The notes beneath the pieces are model-generated. The model made no database searches. It had not been told where the DNA came from and saw only the letters and a program-made list of their open reading frames with translations. This document shows positions 14,885-23,800 of a stretch of 32,358 nucleotides of DNA, piece by piece. Position 1 is the stretch's first letter. Every line of letters begins with the position of its first letter. Origin of the DNA: Deltaproteobacteria bacterium. GTDB lineage: Bacteria > Myxococcota > B64-G9. The position numbers and the translations under genes were made by a program. The stretch is from NCBI GenBank assembly GCA_030591445.1, contig JAUVBB010000015.1, positions 1 through 32,358 on the forward strand. Direction: 5' to 3'.

Positions 14885-16270
14885 CTAGCGGCCGGTGACG
14901 CAGAGTTTGTTGCCGTCGTTAATGACGTTGAATTGGCCGTCGCCGCGAGCGATGCGTTCGTCGATCCAGGCTTGGATGTCGGGGGCGGTGTGGAATCCGC
15001 CGGGCTCGATGGTTTCCGCGGGCAAGACGGAGTGGAGGAATATTTTTATTTTTTCGCCATTGAGTAGGCGAAGTACTCGATCGGTTTTCCATAGATAGAG
15101 CACAAAGTTATCGGCGATCTCCTGGCGGGCTTCGGCCAGGGGCTTGGGCAGCAGGCGCACCAGGTTGTCCCAGAAGAGTTCCTTGGGCCGTCGATCTGGG
15201 GCCAGGCCGCGTACGTCGGGGTCGAGATCGGGTCGACCTTCCAGCGGGGCCAGGACCAGGGCTTCACCCCCGGGCAGGGTGGCGCCTTTCATGGCCAGAT
15301 CGAAGGCGTTCTGGGTACCGTAGAGGGCTTGGGAAGCGGGTGGGCCACCAGGGGAGACGATGACGTACTTGGCTCGGTCAACCTCGAAAGCCATCATCTG
15401 GTCGACCACTTTAACCATTTCGGTGCAGACGGCGGCGGGGTCACCGGTACCAATCCAGTAAACGTTCTTGCCGGCCGAGACCATGTCGAGGGCGAAAGTG
15501 GTCACCTTGCCGGCCACGGGCTGGTCGTCTTCATCCAGCAAGAAAGTTTCGGAAAGCTCGCGGGCTTCGCGCGCGTCTTCGGCGAAGGGATTGGCTTGCC
15601 GGGCCGGATCACTGTGCCAGGGACTGCGCCCGGGACCCGAGTCGGGATCCAGGGCCCACTTGTGGTTCTGGGCCACCGACTGGCCCCAGCTGACTCCGGG
15701 CAGCAGTTGTTTGTCTACCGTGGAATAACCATTGAGATAGTGATGCTTCGATTCATGACCGTAGACGCGCACATCGCAGGCCAGAAACCTTTTGTTCACT
15801 CGCACATCGGTGCCGCGACCGGTATGCCCCAGGGCGCCGAAGTCGCTGTTTTCCGAATCATTGGGCACAAATTCGATCTCAATGCCCAGCCGCTTGCGGG
15901 CTTCTTCGACCCACTCGCCGGTATTTTTGGCATAGACTGCGGGCGCATGGGTTCCGGTGGCGCAGGCCACCGTGATTGATTCCGGCGAGCCGGCCAGCAC
16001 TTCATCGAGCAAGCCGTCGAGGATTTCGTGCTGCAGCCCGGCCCGAAAAGCGTCGGATATCACGATGCCCACCCGCCGGCCGGGCACCAGCTCTCGCAAC
16101 TTGGGTCGGCCGTCCGGTTTCAAAAGAGCCTCACTGATGATGTCGGCTACTTTTCCGGCCAGGGGCTCGGTCTTGCGGGGCGCGATTAGCGGGCCATTGA
16201 GCCGTTCTTCCGGAATGTGAAAGCTGCGGGTCTCGGACCCATAGGTCAATTCGAATTGTTTGTCAGCCAT
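14885..16270 (-). CDS. LarA-family protein (nickel-pincer-dependent racemase-like)
   Basis: Member of the lactate racemase LarA / DUF2088 family, 461 residues from ATG 16270 (a GTG at 16303 is less likely). LarA uses a covalently bound nickel pincer nucleotide to epimerise 2-hydroxy acids. All key residues are visible: SDAFR (Asp73, Arg76), ATGTH with His108, His177, Lys187 in YSTVDKQLLPG, and His203. The spacings His-Lys 10 and Lys-His 16 match lactate racemase exactly. The cofactor genes larB, larC and larE are not in the window. The pocket motif YSTVDK differs from the FSGGRK of true lactate racemases, so another 2-hydroxy acid is likely. The ribosome site is purine-rich (AAGGAAAAGAG). The PEGA lipoprotein gene follows 30 bp later. 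Confidence 0.85.
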   Translation of the reverse strand: MADKQFELTYGSETRSFHIPEERLNGPLIAPRKTEPLAGKVADIISEALLKPDGRPKLRELVPGRRVGIVISDAFRAGLQHEILDGLLDEVLAGSPESITVACATGTHAPAVYAKNTGEWVEEARKRLGIEIEFVPNDSENSDFGALGHTGRGTDVRVNKRFLACDVRVYGHESKHHYLNGYSTVDKQLLPGVSWGQSVAQNHKWALDPDSGPGRSPWHSDPARQANPFAEDAREARELSETFLLDEDDQPVAGKVTTFALDMVSAGKNVYWIGTGDPAAVCTEMVKVVDQMMAFEVDRAKYVIVSPGGPPASQALYGTQNAFDLAMKGATLPGGEALVLAPLEGRPDLDPDVRGLAPDRRPKELFWDNLVRLLPKPLAEARQEIADNFVLYLWKTDRVLRLLNGEKIKIFLHSVLPAETIEPGGFHTAPDIQAWIDERIARGDGQFNVINDGNKLCVTGR

Positions 16271-16528
16271 GGTTTTCTCTTTTCCTTTCTTCCTCTCGAA
16301 CACCCATTATTGGGGCTAGCAAGCAGAATGTAAAGTGGCCCGGGCATCATGCTGGCTGCCATCATCGGCTGGGCACGGTTTTCATGCTGTTGGCCTTGGT
16401 GCTGACTATTGCCATCAAGTTCTTCGGCTAAGTCCTCAAGTGCACGTGCTGCTTGACATCGGCGAAAATTTCTGTAGCTTGGGTGGCAAGTGTTAGCAAG
16501 ATATGAAAACAGCAAGACGAGGTAGATC

Positions 16529-16774
16529 GTGAATTTGGAAGATTTGGAAGCCACCACCACCCTGGAAGATTTGATTGAGTCGCTCAGCGATCTCGAGGCC
16601 CACGCGCGCGAAGTAGCGGGCGATATGCAAGACGATCAGGCGCAGCGGGTTGTGCAGCTGGCCGAAGAAATCAACGAGTGCATGAAGATTGCCGCCGTGG
16701 CCAATCTGCAGCAAGCCGAGCAAGACCTCTTTCAGGCAGCCGCCACCCTTCGTTTTCCGGTTAGCTTAAACTAG
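16529..16774 (+). CDS. Small acidic helical protein of unknown function
   Basis: An 81-residue product starting at GTG 16529 with GAGG seven bases upstream. It is rich in Glu, Asp, Leu and Ala, is predicted helical throughout and has no signal peptide or membrane helix. I do not recognise a family. It lies alone between the divergent LarA-family gene and the M15-like peptidase gene, whose promoter begins 22 bp after its stop. Confidence 0.55.
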   Translation: MNLEDLEATTTLEDLIESLSDLEAHAREVAGDMQDDQAQRVVQLAEEINECMKIAAVANLQQAEQDLFQAAATLRFPVSLN

Positions 16775-16795
16775 TCATCTTAAAAAGCCTAGCGC

Positions 16796-16833
16796 TTGGC
16801 CAAAGGCACCGGTCAGGCTACAATGGGGGCATG
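16796..16833 (+). promoter_or_regulatory. Promoter giving a likely leaderless mRNA
   Basis: TTGGCC (16796-16801) and TACAAT (16819-16824) are separated by 17 bp. The start codon ATG begins at 16831, exactly 6 nt after the -10 box, where RNA synthesis is expected to begin. Confidence 0.5.
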
Positions 16834-18009
16834 ATTCGCAAAGCATTCTTGGGTCTGCTCTGTTGGAACCTGATGGCTTCGGCGCTGGTCGCCGGGGCCG
16901 CCGAAGCGAAATCCCAGGCGATCGTCCTGGCCACCAATCGCAACTGGGACATGCTGCGGCCCGGGGACAAAGCACGGGGGCAACGGGCCATGCTGGCCGA
17001 GGCCGGTCGACGCTTGGGTCCGGCCCGTTTTCATTTTGCCGGTTTGGATCTAAGCGGTGAAGACTTGGTCGCGTTGGCCGAAAAAGATCCCGCCGAGCCC
17101 TTCTTGCGGGTGGTGCGCGAGAGCTTGCGCCTGCCGCTGGATCTGGGTGATTTTTTGCTCTTCCTGGATGATTTGCTGTTGGCCACCGAGCGTGGATTGT
17201 CGCCGCAATCGGTTTGGGTCTCTTTCGGCCGCGCTCGAATAAGCGGAATATTGCTCCACCCTCATGATGTGTTCTGGAAGAATCGGCCGCGACTCTATGG
17301 CCAGCCGGCCGGGGAGTTGAACATCGACCGGCCGAAACTCATGGCCGATTTGCCCGCGCCGGCGAAAGACGGTGATCCGCCTGGCCCGCATTGGTATTCC
17401 CGCTATCTCAATCCGCAGGGAGAGCCGGCCATGTTGGCCGCGCTGGAAAAGATGCGTCCGGCCTCCAGCCTGGCGACCCGGGTACGTTCCCTGATGGAGC
17501 AGCTGCGTGCCCAGGGCTGTGTGGTCGATTTGCACACCACTGTTCGGCATCGGGAGCGCGGATACCTGATGTGGGGGTCTTATCTGCTTAGCCAGCAAAA
17601 ATCACGAAGCGCCGTGCGCCGCACTGTACGCAAGCTCGAACGAGTCAACCGGAAGTGGAAGCTCTTGGTGCCCATTCGCTGGCGGCATCCCGATGGTTGG
17701 CGAGCCACCGTGGAGGCAGCCCGCCAAATGAAAGATACCTTTGGGGTAGGCTATGCTTCTCGGCGCGGGGCCATGCGTTCGCGCCATTACGACGGCGAGG
17801 CGGTAGATCTAACGGCCATGGGTCTTCCCCGACGGCTTACCCTGAAAGCACCGGACGGTAGCGAAAAGAGTTTCGATCTTTCGGCGCCTAGCGAGTCACG
17901 GGACTTGAATCTCAGCCCGCATTTGATTCGCTGGCTAGAGAGGCATTTTCAGCTCGAAAAGATCAAGTCCGACTATCCGCACTGGAACGATGCCGTGCCC
18001 GCACAGTAG
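16831..18009 (+). CDS. Exported M15-like zinc peptidase
   Basis: A 392-residue exported protein. The signal peptide is about residues 1-26 (cleavage near AGAAEA). The C-terminal third has the zinc ligands of M15/LAS peptidases such as VanX and D-Ala-D-Ala carboxypeptidases: His319 and Asp326 in SRHYDGEAVDL (the HX6D spacing) and His384 in YPHWND. The usual Glu before the last motif (EWWH in VanX) is replaced, so the exact subfamily and activity are uncertain. An earlier block DLHTTVRHRERGYLMWGSYLLS also looks conserved. Likely action is on peptidoglycan cross-links in the periplasm. There is no ribosome site, but a -10 box lies 6 nt upstream. The last 47 bp overlap the convergent protease gene. 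Confidence 0.7.
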   Translation: MIRKAFLGLLCWNLMASALVAGAAEAKSQAIVLATNRNWDMLRPGDKARGQRAMLAEAGRRLGPARFHFAGLDLSGEDLVALAEKDPAEPFLRVVRESLRLPLDLGDFLLFLDDLLLATERGLSPQSVWVSFGRARISGILLHPHDVFWKNRPRLYGQPAGELNIDRPKLMADLPAPAKDGDPPGPHWYSRYLNPQGEPAMLAALEKMRPASSLATRVRSLMEQLRAQGCVVDLHTTVRHRERGYLMWGSYLLSQQKSRSAVRRTVRKLERVNRKWKLLVPIRWRHPDGWRATVEAARQMKDTFGVGYASRRGAMRSRHYDGEAVDLTAMGLPRRLTLKAPDGSEKSFDLSAPSESRDLNLSPHLIRWLERHFQLEKIKSDYPHWNDAVPAQ

Positions 18010-20470
18010 CGGCGCGACGGCGCGTGGCCAATAGACCAAGCAAAAGCAAACCGAAATAGACGCCTTCGGGCCCCTGGCTTGATTGACAGCCGCAGCCTGA
18101 TTCCGGCTGGGGCTCTTCGGTGCAGGGGCTGGCTTCGGCTTGTCCGCAGCCGCAGCTCAGGGGCTCGGTTTTGTCGGCGTCGTCGGGACAAGCATCGACG
18201 CAGTCGGCGCTGCCGTCGCTGTCGCTATCGAGTTCGGCTTGGGCACAGCCACACTGACCGGGGGCAATCTTGTCGGCATCGGCGGGGCAGCCGTCGTTGC
18301 AGTCGGCGGTGCCATCACCGTCGCCATCGCTGTCGACTTGCCCACAACCGCAGTCGCCGGCTTCGATCTTTTCGGCATCCTCGGGGCACCGGTCGTGGCA
18401 GTCGGGGCTGCCATCGATGTCGGTGTCGGTGTCGAGTTCTCCACAGCCGCAACCGCCGGGAACGATCTTGGCTGGGTCGTCGGGACAAGCATCGATGCAG
18501 TCGGCGCTGAGGTCTCCGTCACTATCGGTATCGGCCTGTCCGCAGCCGCATTGGCCAAGCTCGACCTTGTCAGGATCAAGGGGGCAAGCATCGACACAGT
18601 CGACCACGCCGTCACCATCGCTATCGGTGGCGTCTTCCGGCATGCCACAGCCGCACACTTGCGGCTCGGTCTTGGTGCTATCGTCGGGGCAAGCGTCCTC
18701 ACAATCGGCCGTGCCGTCTAAGTCGGTATCGACGTCGCTTACGCCACAGCCGCAGATCCCGGGCGCCTGCTTGTCGGAGTCGGTGGGACAGTCGTCCAGG
18801 CAGTCCAGGCTGCCATCTTGATCGGTATCCATATCAGGCACGCCGCAGCCGCATACCAGCGGATCGGTTTTGTTCGGGTCGCTTGGGCAGTTGTCGACAT
18901 CATTGCAGCTGCCGTCAAGATCGCTGTCTGCGCAGGAGAAGCTGACCGTCAGCGTATAATCACCGGCGGTGTTTTCATTGTAGCTGTCGACAATCAGAAA
19001 ATAACTGCCGGCGGCCAGGGTCAAGGGCCCGAACTCTGAGTGGGGATTTTCGGGATAGTCGACATCATCGTTGCAGGCGATTTCGCTGCCGGCATCGGTA
19101 CAGATCGAACGCAGGTAAAGCACGCTATCAATGCCGGTGACTTCGGCCGCCAAGTTGGCTTCGGCCGCCAGCACGAAGGTGTAGACGCGATCTTGGCCCT
19201 TGGTCCCTTCGGTGCAACTGCCCTGGTTGTCATCGCTGGCATCGCTGGTGCGGCCCGGATAGCTGCGGCTGTCGCTGGCCTCGATGGGTACCGCATCGGC
19301 GCAGGTGTCGCCGCGACTGAGATCGGGCACACACACATGGGAAGAGTGGCAGACTTCAAAGGCCCCGCAGCCGCAATCGTCGCAGCAGTTGCCGGTGGCG
19401 CTTTCTTCGGCCTCGCAAACTCCGTTGCCGCAGGCCGTGCAGTCGAGCTCACAGTTGAGCGCCGTCTCGTCGCCGTTGCAGGCCCCGTCACCGCAATCCG
19501 TTCCGCAATCGAGCGGGCAGCTGACCGTGTCTTCGCCGCCGGCGCTGTCACAGGTCCCGTCACCACAAGGGCAAAGCGCCGAGGCAATGCCTTGGGCACA
19601 TAGGTCTTCAATGGCCCGAAAGGCGTAGGTCAATTCTTCTCCATTACAGCCGTCGTTGGGACAGACATTAACCCGTGAGCATTGGGCCGATTCGTCCCAG
19701 ACGTAATCCTGATCGCCCCGTACCAAGATGCCGGCCAGTTCTCCGCTTTGAGCCAGAAACACTCCGGAGCCGGAATTGCCGCTAAAGGAATCGGTATTGG
19801 CAAAGAAGTAATCAAGCTGGTCGGCCCGGGGGTCGCGGACCCAGCCGCCGTCTTCAATCTTGAGCGGGATGCCTTCGGGAAAGCCATGCATAATGAGTGC
19901 GTCGCCGACGCTCAGGGCGGTCGGCGCGGCTCGCACCACTGCCGGCACGTGGCCCACGGCCGGCCGGTCCAAACGGACAATGGCGTAATCGAGCACCAAG
20001 GGGTCATAGGATTCCTGGTAGGCAAGGACTTCCTGGCATTGATACACATCCTCGGCGGTGAAGTCTCGCAGGGTGTTTGCGTCTTCCATGACATAATTGA
20101 AAACCAAAAAAGCGGAAGAGCAAGTATTGGTTCCGGATATGTGATCGCGCACGCAGTGGCCGGCGGTGAGCACCAGATCGGAGTCAATCAGCGTGCCGGA
20201 GCAAATAGCACCTACCGGCTGTTCGGCGAAGCGTTCGTCGGCACAAAGACCAGCGTCTTCTAAGCTTACGATGGGACCCGGGTAGTCGTTACTGAAGAAG
20301 GCCAGCGTGGAATCCTGTGCCTGGGCCGCCCAAGTCTGATCGGGATAGGCGTAAGCATCGTAGCGGTCATCGTTACCGTAAACAACCGGTTCGTGCCCTT
20401 GCTCGGTGTGCGGGTTCGGGGCTTGGCAAGTAGAGAGAGCCAGCGCGCAAAGCAAGAGGATTATTTTCAT
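17963..20470 (-). CDS. Trypsin-like protease with TSP3 repeats and MYXO-CTERM tail
   Basis: An 835-residue secreted or surface serine protease. ATG 20470 has GGGAGG six bases upstream. The leader ends in LSTC (Cys15), a possible lipobox. The S1 domain has its triad as His105 (TAGHC), Asp161 (LDYAIV) and Ser233 (GNSGSG). Cys-rich CGDGxC-type modules (about 305-375) and a PPC-like beta domain (about 385-520) follow. Then come eight Ca-binding thrombospondin type-3-like units of about 33 residues (DACPDD..K....CGCG..DxDxDG..DC). The tail GCGCQSS, hydrophobic helix and RRR match MYXO-CTERM. About 16 residues continue past RRR, encoded where the gene runs over the convergent peptidase gene. Likely anchored at the cell surface; substrates unknown. 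Confidence 0.9.
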   Translation of the reverse strand: MKIILLLCALALSTCQAPNPHTEQGHEPVVYGNDDRYDAYAYPDQTWAAQAQDSTLAFFSNDYPGPIVSLEDAGLCADERFAEQPVGAICSGTLIDSDLVLTAGHCVRDHISGTNTCSSAFLVFNYVMEDANTLRDFTAEDVYQCQEVLAYQESYDPLVLDYAIVRLDRPAVGHVPAVVRAAPTALSVGDALIMHGFPEGIPLKIEDGGWVRDPRADQLDYFFANTDSFSGNSGSGVFLAQSGELAGILVRGDQDYVWDESAQCSRVNVCPNDGCNGEELTYAFRAIEDLCAQGIASALCPCGDGTCDSAGGEDTVSCPLDCGTDCGDGACNGDETALNCELDCTACGNGVCEAEESATGNCCDDCGCGAFEVCHSSHVCVPDLSRGDTCADAVPIEASDSRSYPGRTSDASDDNQGSCTEGTKGQDRVYTFVLAAEANLAAEVTGIDSVLYLRSICTDAGSEIACNDDVDYPENPHSEFGPLTLAAGSYFLIVDSYNENTAGDYTLTVSFSCADSDLDGSCNDVDNCPSDPNKTDPLVCGCGVPDMDTDQDGSLDCLDDCPTDSDKQAPGICGCGVSDVDTDLDGTADCEDACPDDSTKTEPQVCGCGMPEDATDSDGDGVVDCVDACPLDPDKVELGQCGCGQADTDSDGDLSADCIDACPDDPAKIVPGGCGCGELDTDTDIDGSPDCHDRCPEDAEKIEAGDCGCGQVDSDGDGDGTADCNDGCPADADKIAPGQCGCAQAELDSDSDGSADCVDACPDDADKTEPLSCGCGQAEASPCTEEPQPESGCGCQSSQGPEGVYFGLLLLGLLATRRRAATVRARHRSSADSRT
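18120..18905 (-). repeat. Tandem ~99-bp repeats encoding TSP3 units
   Basis: Eight imperfect tandem units of about 99 bp within the protease gene, each encoding one Asp-rich calcium-binding unit. The strong periodicity also opens long antisense frames, which I consider spurious. Such arrays can change copy number by slipped pairing. Confidence 0.8.
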
Positions 20471-20642
20471 CAAATACCTCCCAGGACACAATTTTCAATC
20501 GACCATATGCCGTACAAACTAGCACGATTGAATAAAGATGAACAGAGGACCAAGAGACCGCCGGACCACACCGGTATTGAATCTGTCCTGCGCTTGTGGC
20601 ACAGCAGAAAGGGTTTAACGACTGCGGCCAGCGAGGTAGGAA

Positions 20643-21833
20643 TTGTTTCTTCCCATAGGTGATACCCCCAATCCGAAAAACTTCACGCCCTGGGTCAACT
20701 GGGCCTTGATGGGTCTCAATGTGGCCGTCTACTTATTGATCACCTGGCCTCTTTCCGGCCAGCCGATCGATCCGCAAGATCCGGTGTTGGTCGATTACTT
20801 GCGGCACCTGTCGCCTTCCCTGCCGACCTGGGGCGAGCTGAGAAACTTGCTGCATTCTCTCAGTGCCTACGATTTGTTCACCTTCGCGCATGGCTATAAG
20901 CCGGGCGCACCCGAGACCATGGATTTGTTTGCTTCCATGTTCCTGCACGGCGGTTTTTTGCACCTGGCGGGCAACATGCTCTTTCTTTGGATTTTCGGGG
21001 ACAACGCGGAACATCATCTGGGCCGCATTGTTTACCTCATTAGCTATTTGTTCTCGGGTGTGCTGGCTACCCTGGCCTTTGCGCTTTTCGCCGGTGATTC
21101 CATGGTGCCGCTGGTGGGGGCATCGGGCGCGATTTCCGGCGTGCTAGGTTTGTATTTCTTCTTGTTCCCGCGCAACAAGGTCAAGGTCTTTGTGGTCTTG
21201 TTTCCTTTCTTCTTCGACGTCTTGCTTTTGCCGGTGCGCTGGGTGCTGGGTTTTTTTGTGCTGGTAGACAATCTTTTGCCCTTCTTGCTCAACAGCGAAT
21301 CCAACGTGGCCTATGGTGCCCATTTGGGTGGTTTCTTGGCCGGCTTCGGGGTCGCCTGGTTGGGAGAGCATTTGGCCTGGAAGTGGCCTTGGTCGGAGAA
21401 GCGATGGCGGCGGGGGACATTCGCGACCAAGCGCAAGCAGAAAGATGCGGCTGCTTCTTCCCCGCTGCTGACCGTGCGCCGGGCCCTTGAGGCCGGTGAC
21501 CGTAAGGGCGCGTTGGCGGCCATCCTGCACATTGACCGACATGAAATGGCGCGCTTGGATCCGGGCGAATGTGTTTTGCTCTCGGATTGGTTGTCGAAGT
21601 CAGGGCACACCATCGGCGCTAGCACCTTGCTGCGCCGCTGTTTGGCGGTTCATCCTGGCTCGCGGGATCTGGCGCGGGTTTACCTGGCGCTTGGTTTGCT
21701 GCGGCTGAATCAAGGCCAGCCCACCGCGGCCTACCAACATCTGCAGAGTGTTTTTGACCACCAACCAGACGCCGAGACCCACGCGCTGGCGCGCCAAGCG
21801 TTGAGCAAGATCGACACCTTTCGGCGCCGGTAG
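20643..21833 (+). CDS. Rhomboid family intramembrane serine protease
   Basis: A 396-residue membrane protease. The start is TTG 20643, supported by GAGG upstream and by the typical rhomboid beginning MFLPIGDTPNP. The rhomboid domain (about residues 15-250) has FLHGGFLHLAGNMLFLWIFG, catalytic Ser161 in GASGAISG and His227 in GAHLGGF, with about six membrane helices. A long loop (about 38-90) separates the first two. The C-terminal part (about 270-396) is soluble and helical, with a TPR-like look. Rhomboids cleave single-pass proteins within the membrane. The neighbouring gene encodes a MYXO-CTERM protease, but that signal is thought to be handled by CAAX-protease-like enzymes, so I do not infer a pairing. 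Confidence 0.9.
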   Translation: MFLPIGDTPNPKNFTPWVNWALMGLNVAVYLLITWPLSGQPIDPQDPVLVDYLRHLSPSLPTWGELRNLLHSLSAYDLFTFAHGYKPGAPETMDLFASMFLHGGFLHLAGNMLFLWIFGDNAEHHLGRIVYLISYLFSGVLATLAFALFAGDSMVPLVGASGAISGVLGLYFFLFPRNKVKVFVVLFPFFFDVLLLPVRWVLGFFVLVDNLLPFLLNSESNVAYGAHLGGFLAGFGVAWLGEHLAWKWPWSEKRWRRGTFATKRKQKDAAASSPLLTVRRALEAGDRKGALAAILHIDRHEMARLDPGECVLLSDWLSKSGHTIGASTLLRRCLAVHPGSRDLARVYLALGLLRLNQGQPTAAYQHLQSVFDHQPDAETHALARQALSKIDTFRRR

Positions 21834-21853
21834 TTTGTGTGCTTTGCTGGCGA

Positions 21854-22216
21854 TCAGGCTGATGCTTGCTGGTCTGGGGGAGTGTTCGGGTCGTCCAGGG
21901 CGAGAAAAAATTGGTACCATTGTTCGGGAGCCTGATGGATTTTAACTCCGAAGCCGCTGGCTTCAACGCGCCAAAGTTCACGATCCACATGCTTCTGCCA
22001 GATGACTTCGCCATGGATTAGGATTTCGCCATCGGGCAGATCCATTTGGAACCAGAGAAAACTGCCGGTATCGGCCACTGTTCTGCAGGCAACAAAAAAG
22101 CCGGTGGGACTGACATCGGCACAATGGGCGATTCGCTCCAATTCGTTTTCGCTGGCACCAAAGCGAATTCGCAGGCGACGTTTCTGGCGGGCAACAAATC
22201 TTTTCTCGGCTGGCAC
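21854..22216 (-). CDS. Single-domain PilZ protein
   Basis: A 120-residue PilZ protein starting at GTG 22216, with AAGGAAAAAG upstream. The arginine-rich motif RQKRRLRIRF and the DVSPTG motif (DxSxxG) are the c-di-GMP-binding signatures, so it is a plausible intracellular receptor for that messenger. No output domain is fused. It ends 20 bp from the convergent rhomboid gene. A second PilZ domain in this window is fused to Hsp70, where the DxSxxG Asp is an Asn. Confidence 0.85.
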   Translation of the reverse strand: MPAEKRFVARQKRRLRIRFGASENELERIAHCADVSPTGFFVACRTVADTGSFLWFQMDLPDGEILIHGEVIWQKHVDRELWRVEASGFGVKIHQAPEQWYQFFLALDDPNTPPDQQASA

Positions 22217-22485
22217 TATCTTTTTCCTTTCTTCTTGTCCCTTGCGTATTTAACTTTGCATTTTTCGTGCCGGACAAAGGCGGATTCCGTTGACACTGTA
22301 ACCACGGGTAAAATTGAATGTTTTTAAAACGAGCTTATCTTGGTGAAGCTCGCGGGTTTCACTAACTGGCGATATTGCCGCCGAATGATGATTTTTTTGC
22401 GGGTGTTTAGGTACGGTCTATCTTGCCAATCCCTTGCCTTCCGGCTATCCTCCGGGCCGCCATAACCTAAGGACAAGGAGTTGTC

Positions 22486-23685
22486 ATGAGCAAATCCCAA
22501 GAAATTATTGAAATGACCGAAAAATATGGTGCGCACAATTACCACCCGCTGCCGGTGGTCATCTCTCGAGCGCAAGGCGCCTGGGTGTGGGATTGCGAGG
22601 AGAAGAAGTATCTGGATTTCCTCAGCGCCTATTCGGCGGTGAACCAAGGTCATGGCCATCCGAAGATTTTGCAGGCTTTGCGCGACCAGGCCGAGCGGGT
22701 GACCTTGACCTCGCGGGCATTTCATAACGATCAGCTGGGACCTTTTTTGAAGCAAGTCTGCGAATTGGCGGATATGGAAATGGCCTTGCCCATGAACACC
22801 GGGGCCGAGGCGGTGGAGACGGCGGTCAAGGCGGTTCGTAAATGGGGCTATACCCATAAAAAAGTAGCTGGCGATCAGGCTGAGATCATTTGCTGTAACG
22901 ATAATTTTCATGGTCGCACCACCACCGTGATTTCTTTTTCTTCAGATGAACAATACCGTGATGGTTTTGGCCCGCATACGCCGGGATTCAAGCTGATACC
23001 CTTTGGTGATGCCGAGGCGCTGGAAGCGGCCATCGGGCCCAATACGGTGGCCTTTCTGGTCGAGCCGATCCAGGGCGAGGCTGGGGTGGTGGTGCCGCCG
23101 GAAGGCTATCTGAAGAAAGTTCGCGAAATTTGCGATCGCCACGGCGTGTTGTTGGTACTCGACGAAATCCAGGTTGGGCTGGCTCGAACTGGTAAAATGT
23201 TCTGCTTCGAACACGACGGTATTCGGCCGGATATGCTCATCCTGGGTAAGGCTCTTTCCGGTGGCGTGCTGCCGGTGAGCATGGTCTTGAGTTCGAAAGA
23301 AGTCCTGGGAGTCTTTAAACCTGGGGACCATGGCAGTACTTTTGGTGGTTGTCCCATCGGCTGCGCGGTGGCGCGGGCGGCGATCGAGGTGCTGATCGAA
23401 GAGGGTCTGGTACAGCGGGCGGCCGAGTTGGGGGCGAAGTTTGCGGAGCGGTTGGCTAGTTTGCGGGGCAATAAAGTCGAGTCGGTGCGGGGTCGGGGTA
23501 TGCTGCTGGCGGTGGTCCTTAAGGAATCGGCGGGGGCGGCGCGGGGGTATTGTGAGCAGTTGATGGAGAAGGGGCTGCTTTGTAAAGAGACCCATCAAAA
23601 TGTCATTCGATTTGCGCCGCCGTTGGTTATTGACGAGAAAGATCTTGATTGGGCTTTCGATAGGATTCGGGAAGTTCTTGGCTAA
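22486..23685 (+). CDS. rocD: Ornithine--oxo-acid aminotransferase
   Basis: PLP enzyme of 399 residues that moves the delta-amino group of ornithine to 2-oxoglutarate, giving glutamate semialdehyde and glutamate. ATG 22486 follows AAGGAG. Class-III aminotransferase motifs are clear: [20 protein letters not shown], the EPIQGEAG block, [11 protein letters not shown], and the PLP lysine in [10 protein letters not shown]. The opening residues [14 protein letters not shown] and the GSTFGGCPI block are characteristic of ornithine aminotransferase rather than acetylornithine aminotransferase. It appears to be a single-gene unit, divergent from the PilZ gene and convergent with the methyltransferase gene. 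Confidence 0.93.
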   Translation: MSKSQEIIEMTEKYGAHNYHPLPVVISRAQGAWVWDCEEKKYLDFLSAYSAVNQGHGHPKILQALRDQAERVTLTSRAFHNDQLGPFLKQVCELADMEMALPMNTGAEAVETAVKAVRKWGYTHKKVAGDQAEIICCNDNFHGRTTTVISFSSDEQYRDGFGPHTPGFKLIPFGDAEALEAAIGPNTVAFLVEPIQGEAGVVVPPEGYLKKVREICDRHGVLLVLDEIQVGLARTGKMFCFEHDGIRPDMLILGKALSGGVLPVSMVLSSKEVLGVFKPGDHGSTFGGCPIGCAVARAAIEVLIEEGLVQRAAELGAKFAERLASLRGNKVESVRGRGMLLAVVLKESAGAARGYCEQLMEKGLLCKETHQNVIRFAPPLVIDEKDLDWAFDRIREVLG

Positions 23686-23800
23686 GTCTGCGGCCGCTGC
23701 TTGACGCCAGTTTTACCCCACAGTGCTCGCTGCGCTGTCCTAGAAGGCAGGATTGCTAGCGCCATGCGCTGCGGGGACCCCTACTGGCTGCGCGCTGTCC

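Noticed and set aside
16319-16431. Possible short membrane peptide or gene remnant ending in LALVLTIAIKFFG
   Set aside because: The frame reads as a hydrophobic peptide before TAA at 16429-16431, but it has no good start codon or ribosome site and is too short to support as a gene.
18079-19603. Long plus-strand open frames opposite the protease gene
   Set aside because: They are produced by the repeated Asp/Gly/Cys codons of the TSP3 and Cys-rich modules on the minus strand, and have low-complexity products without ribosome sites.
20643-21833. Rhomboid as the sorting enzyme for the adjacent MYXO-CTERM protease
   Set aside because: Rhombosortases act on GlyGly-CTERM; MYXO-CTERM is assigned to CAAX-protease-like myxosortases. 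The rhomboid here also has a general rhomboid layout with a soluble tail.
23686-23800. Terminator or repeat element between rocD and the methyltransferase gene
   Set aside because: Similar GC-rich words (CTGCGCTGTCC and CTGCGCGCTGTCC) recur, but no stable stem with a T-run or clear repeat boundary can be shown.
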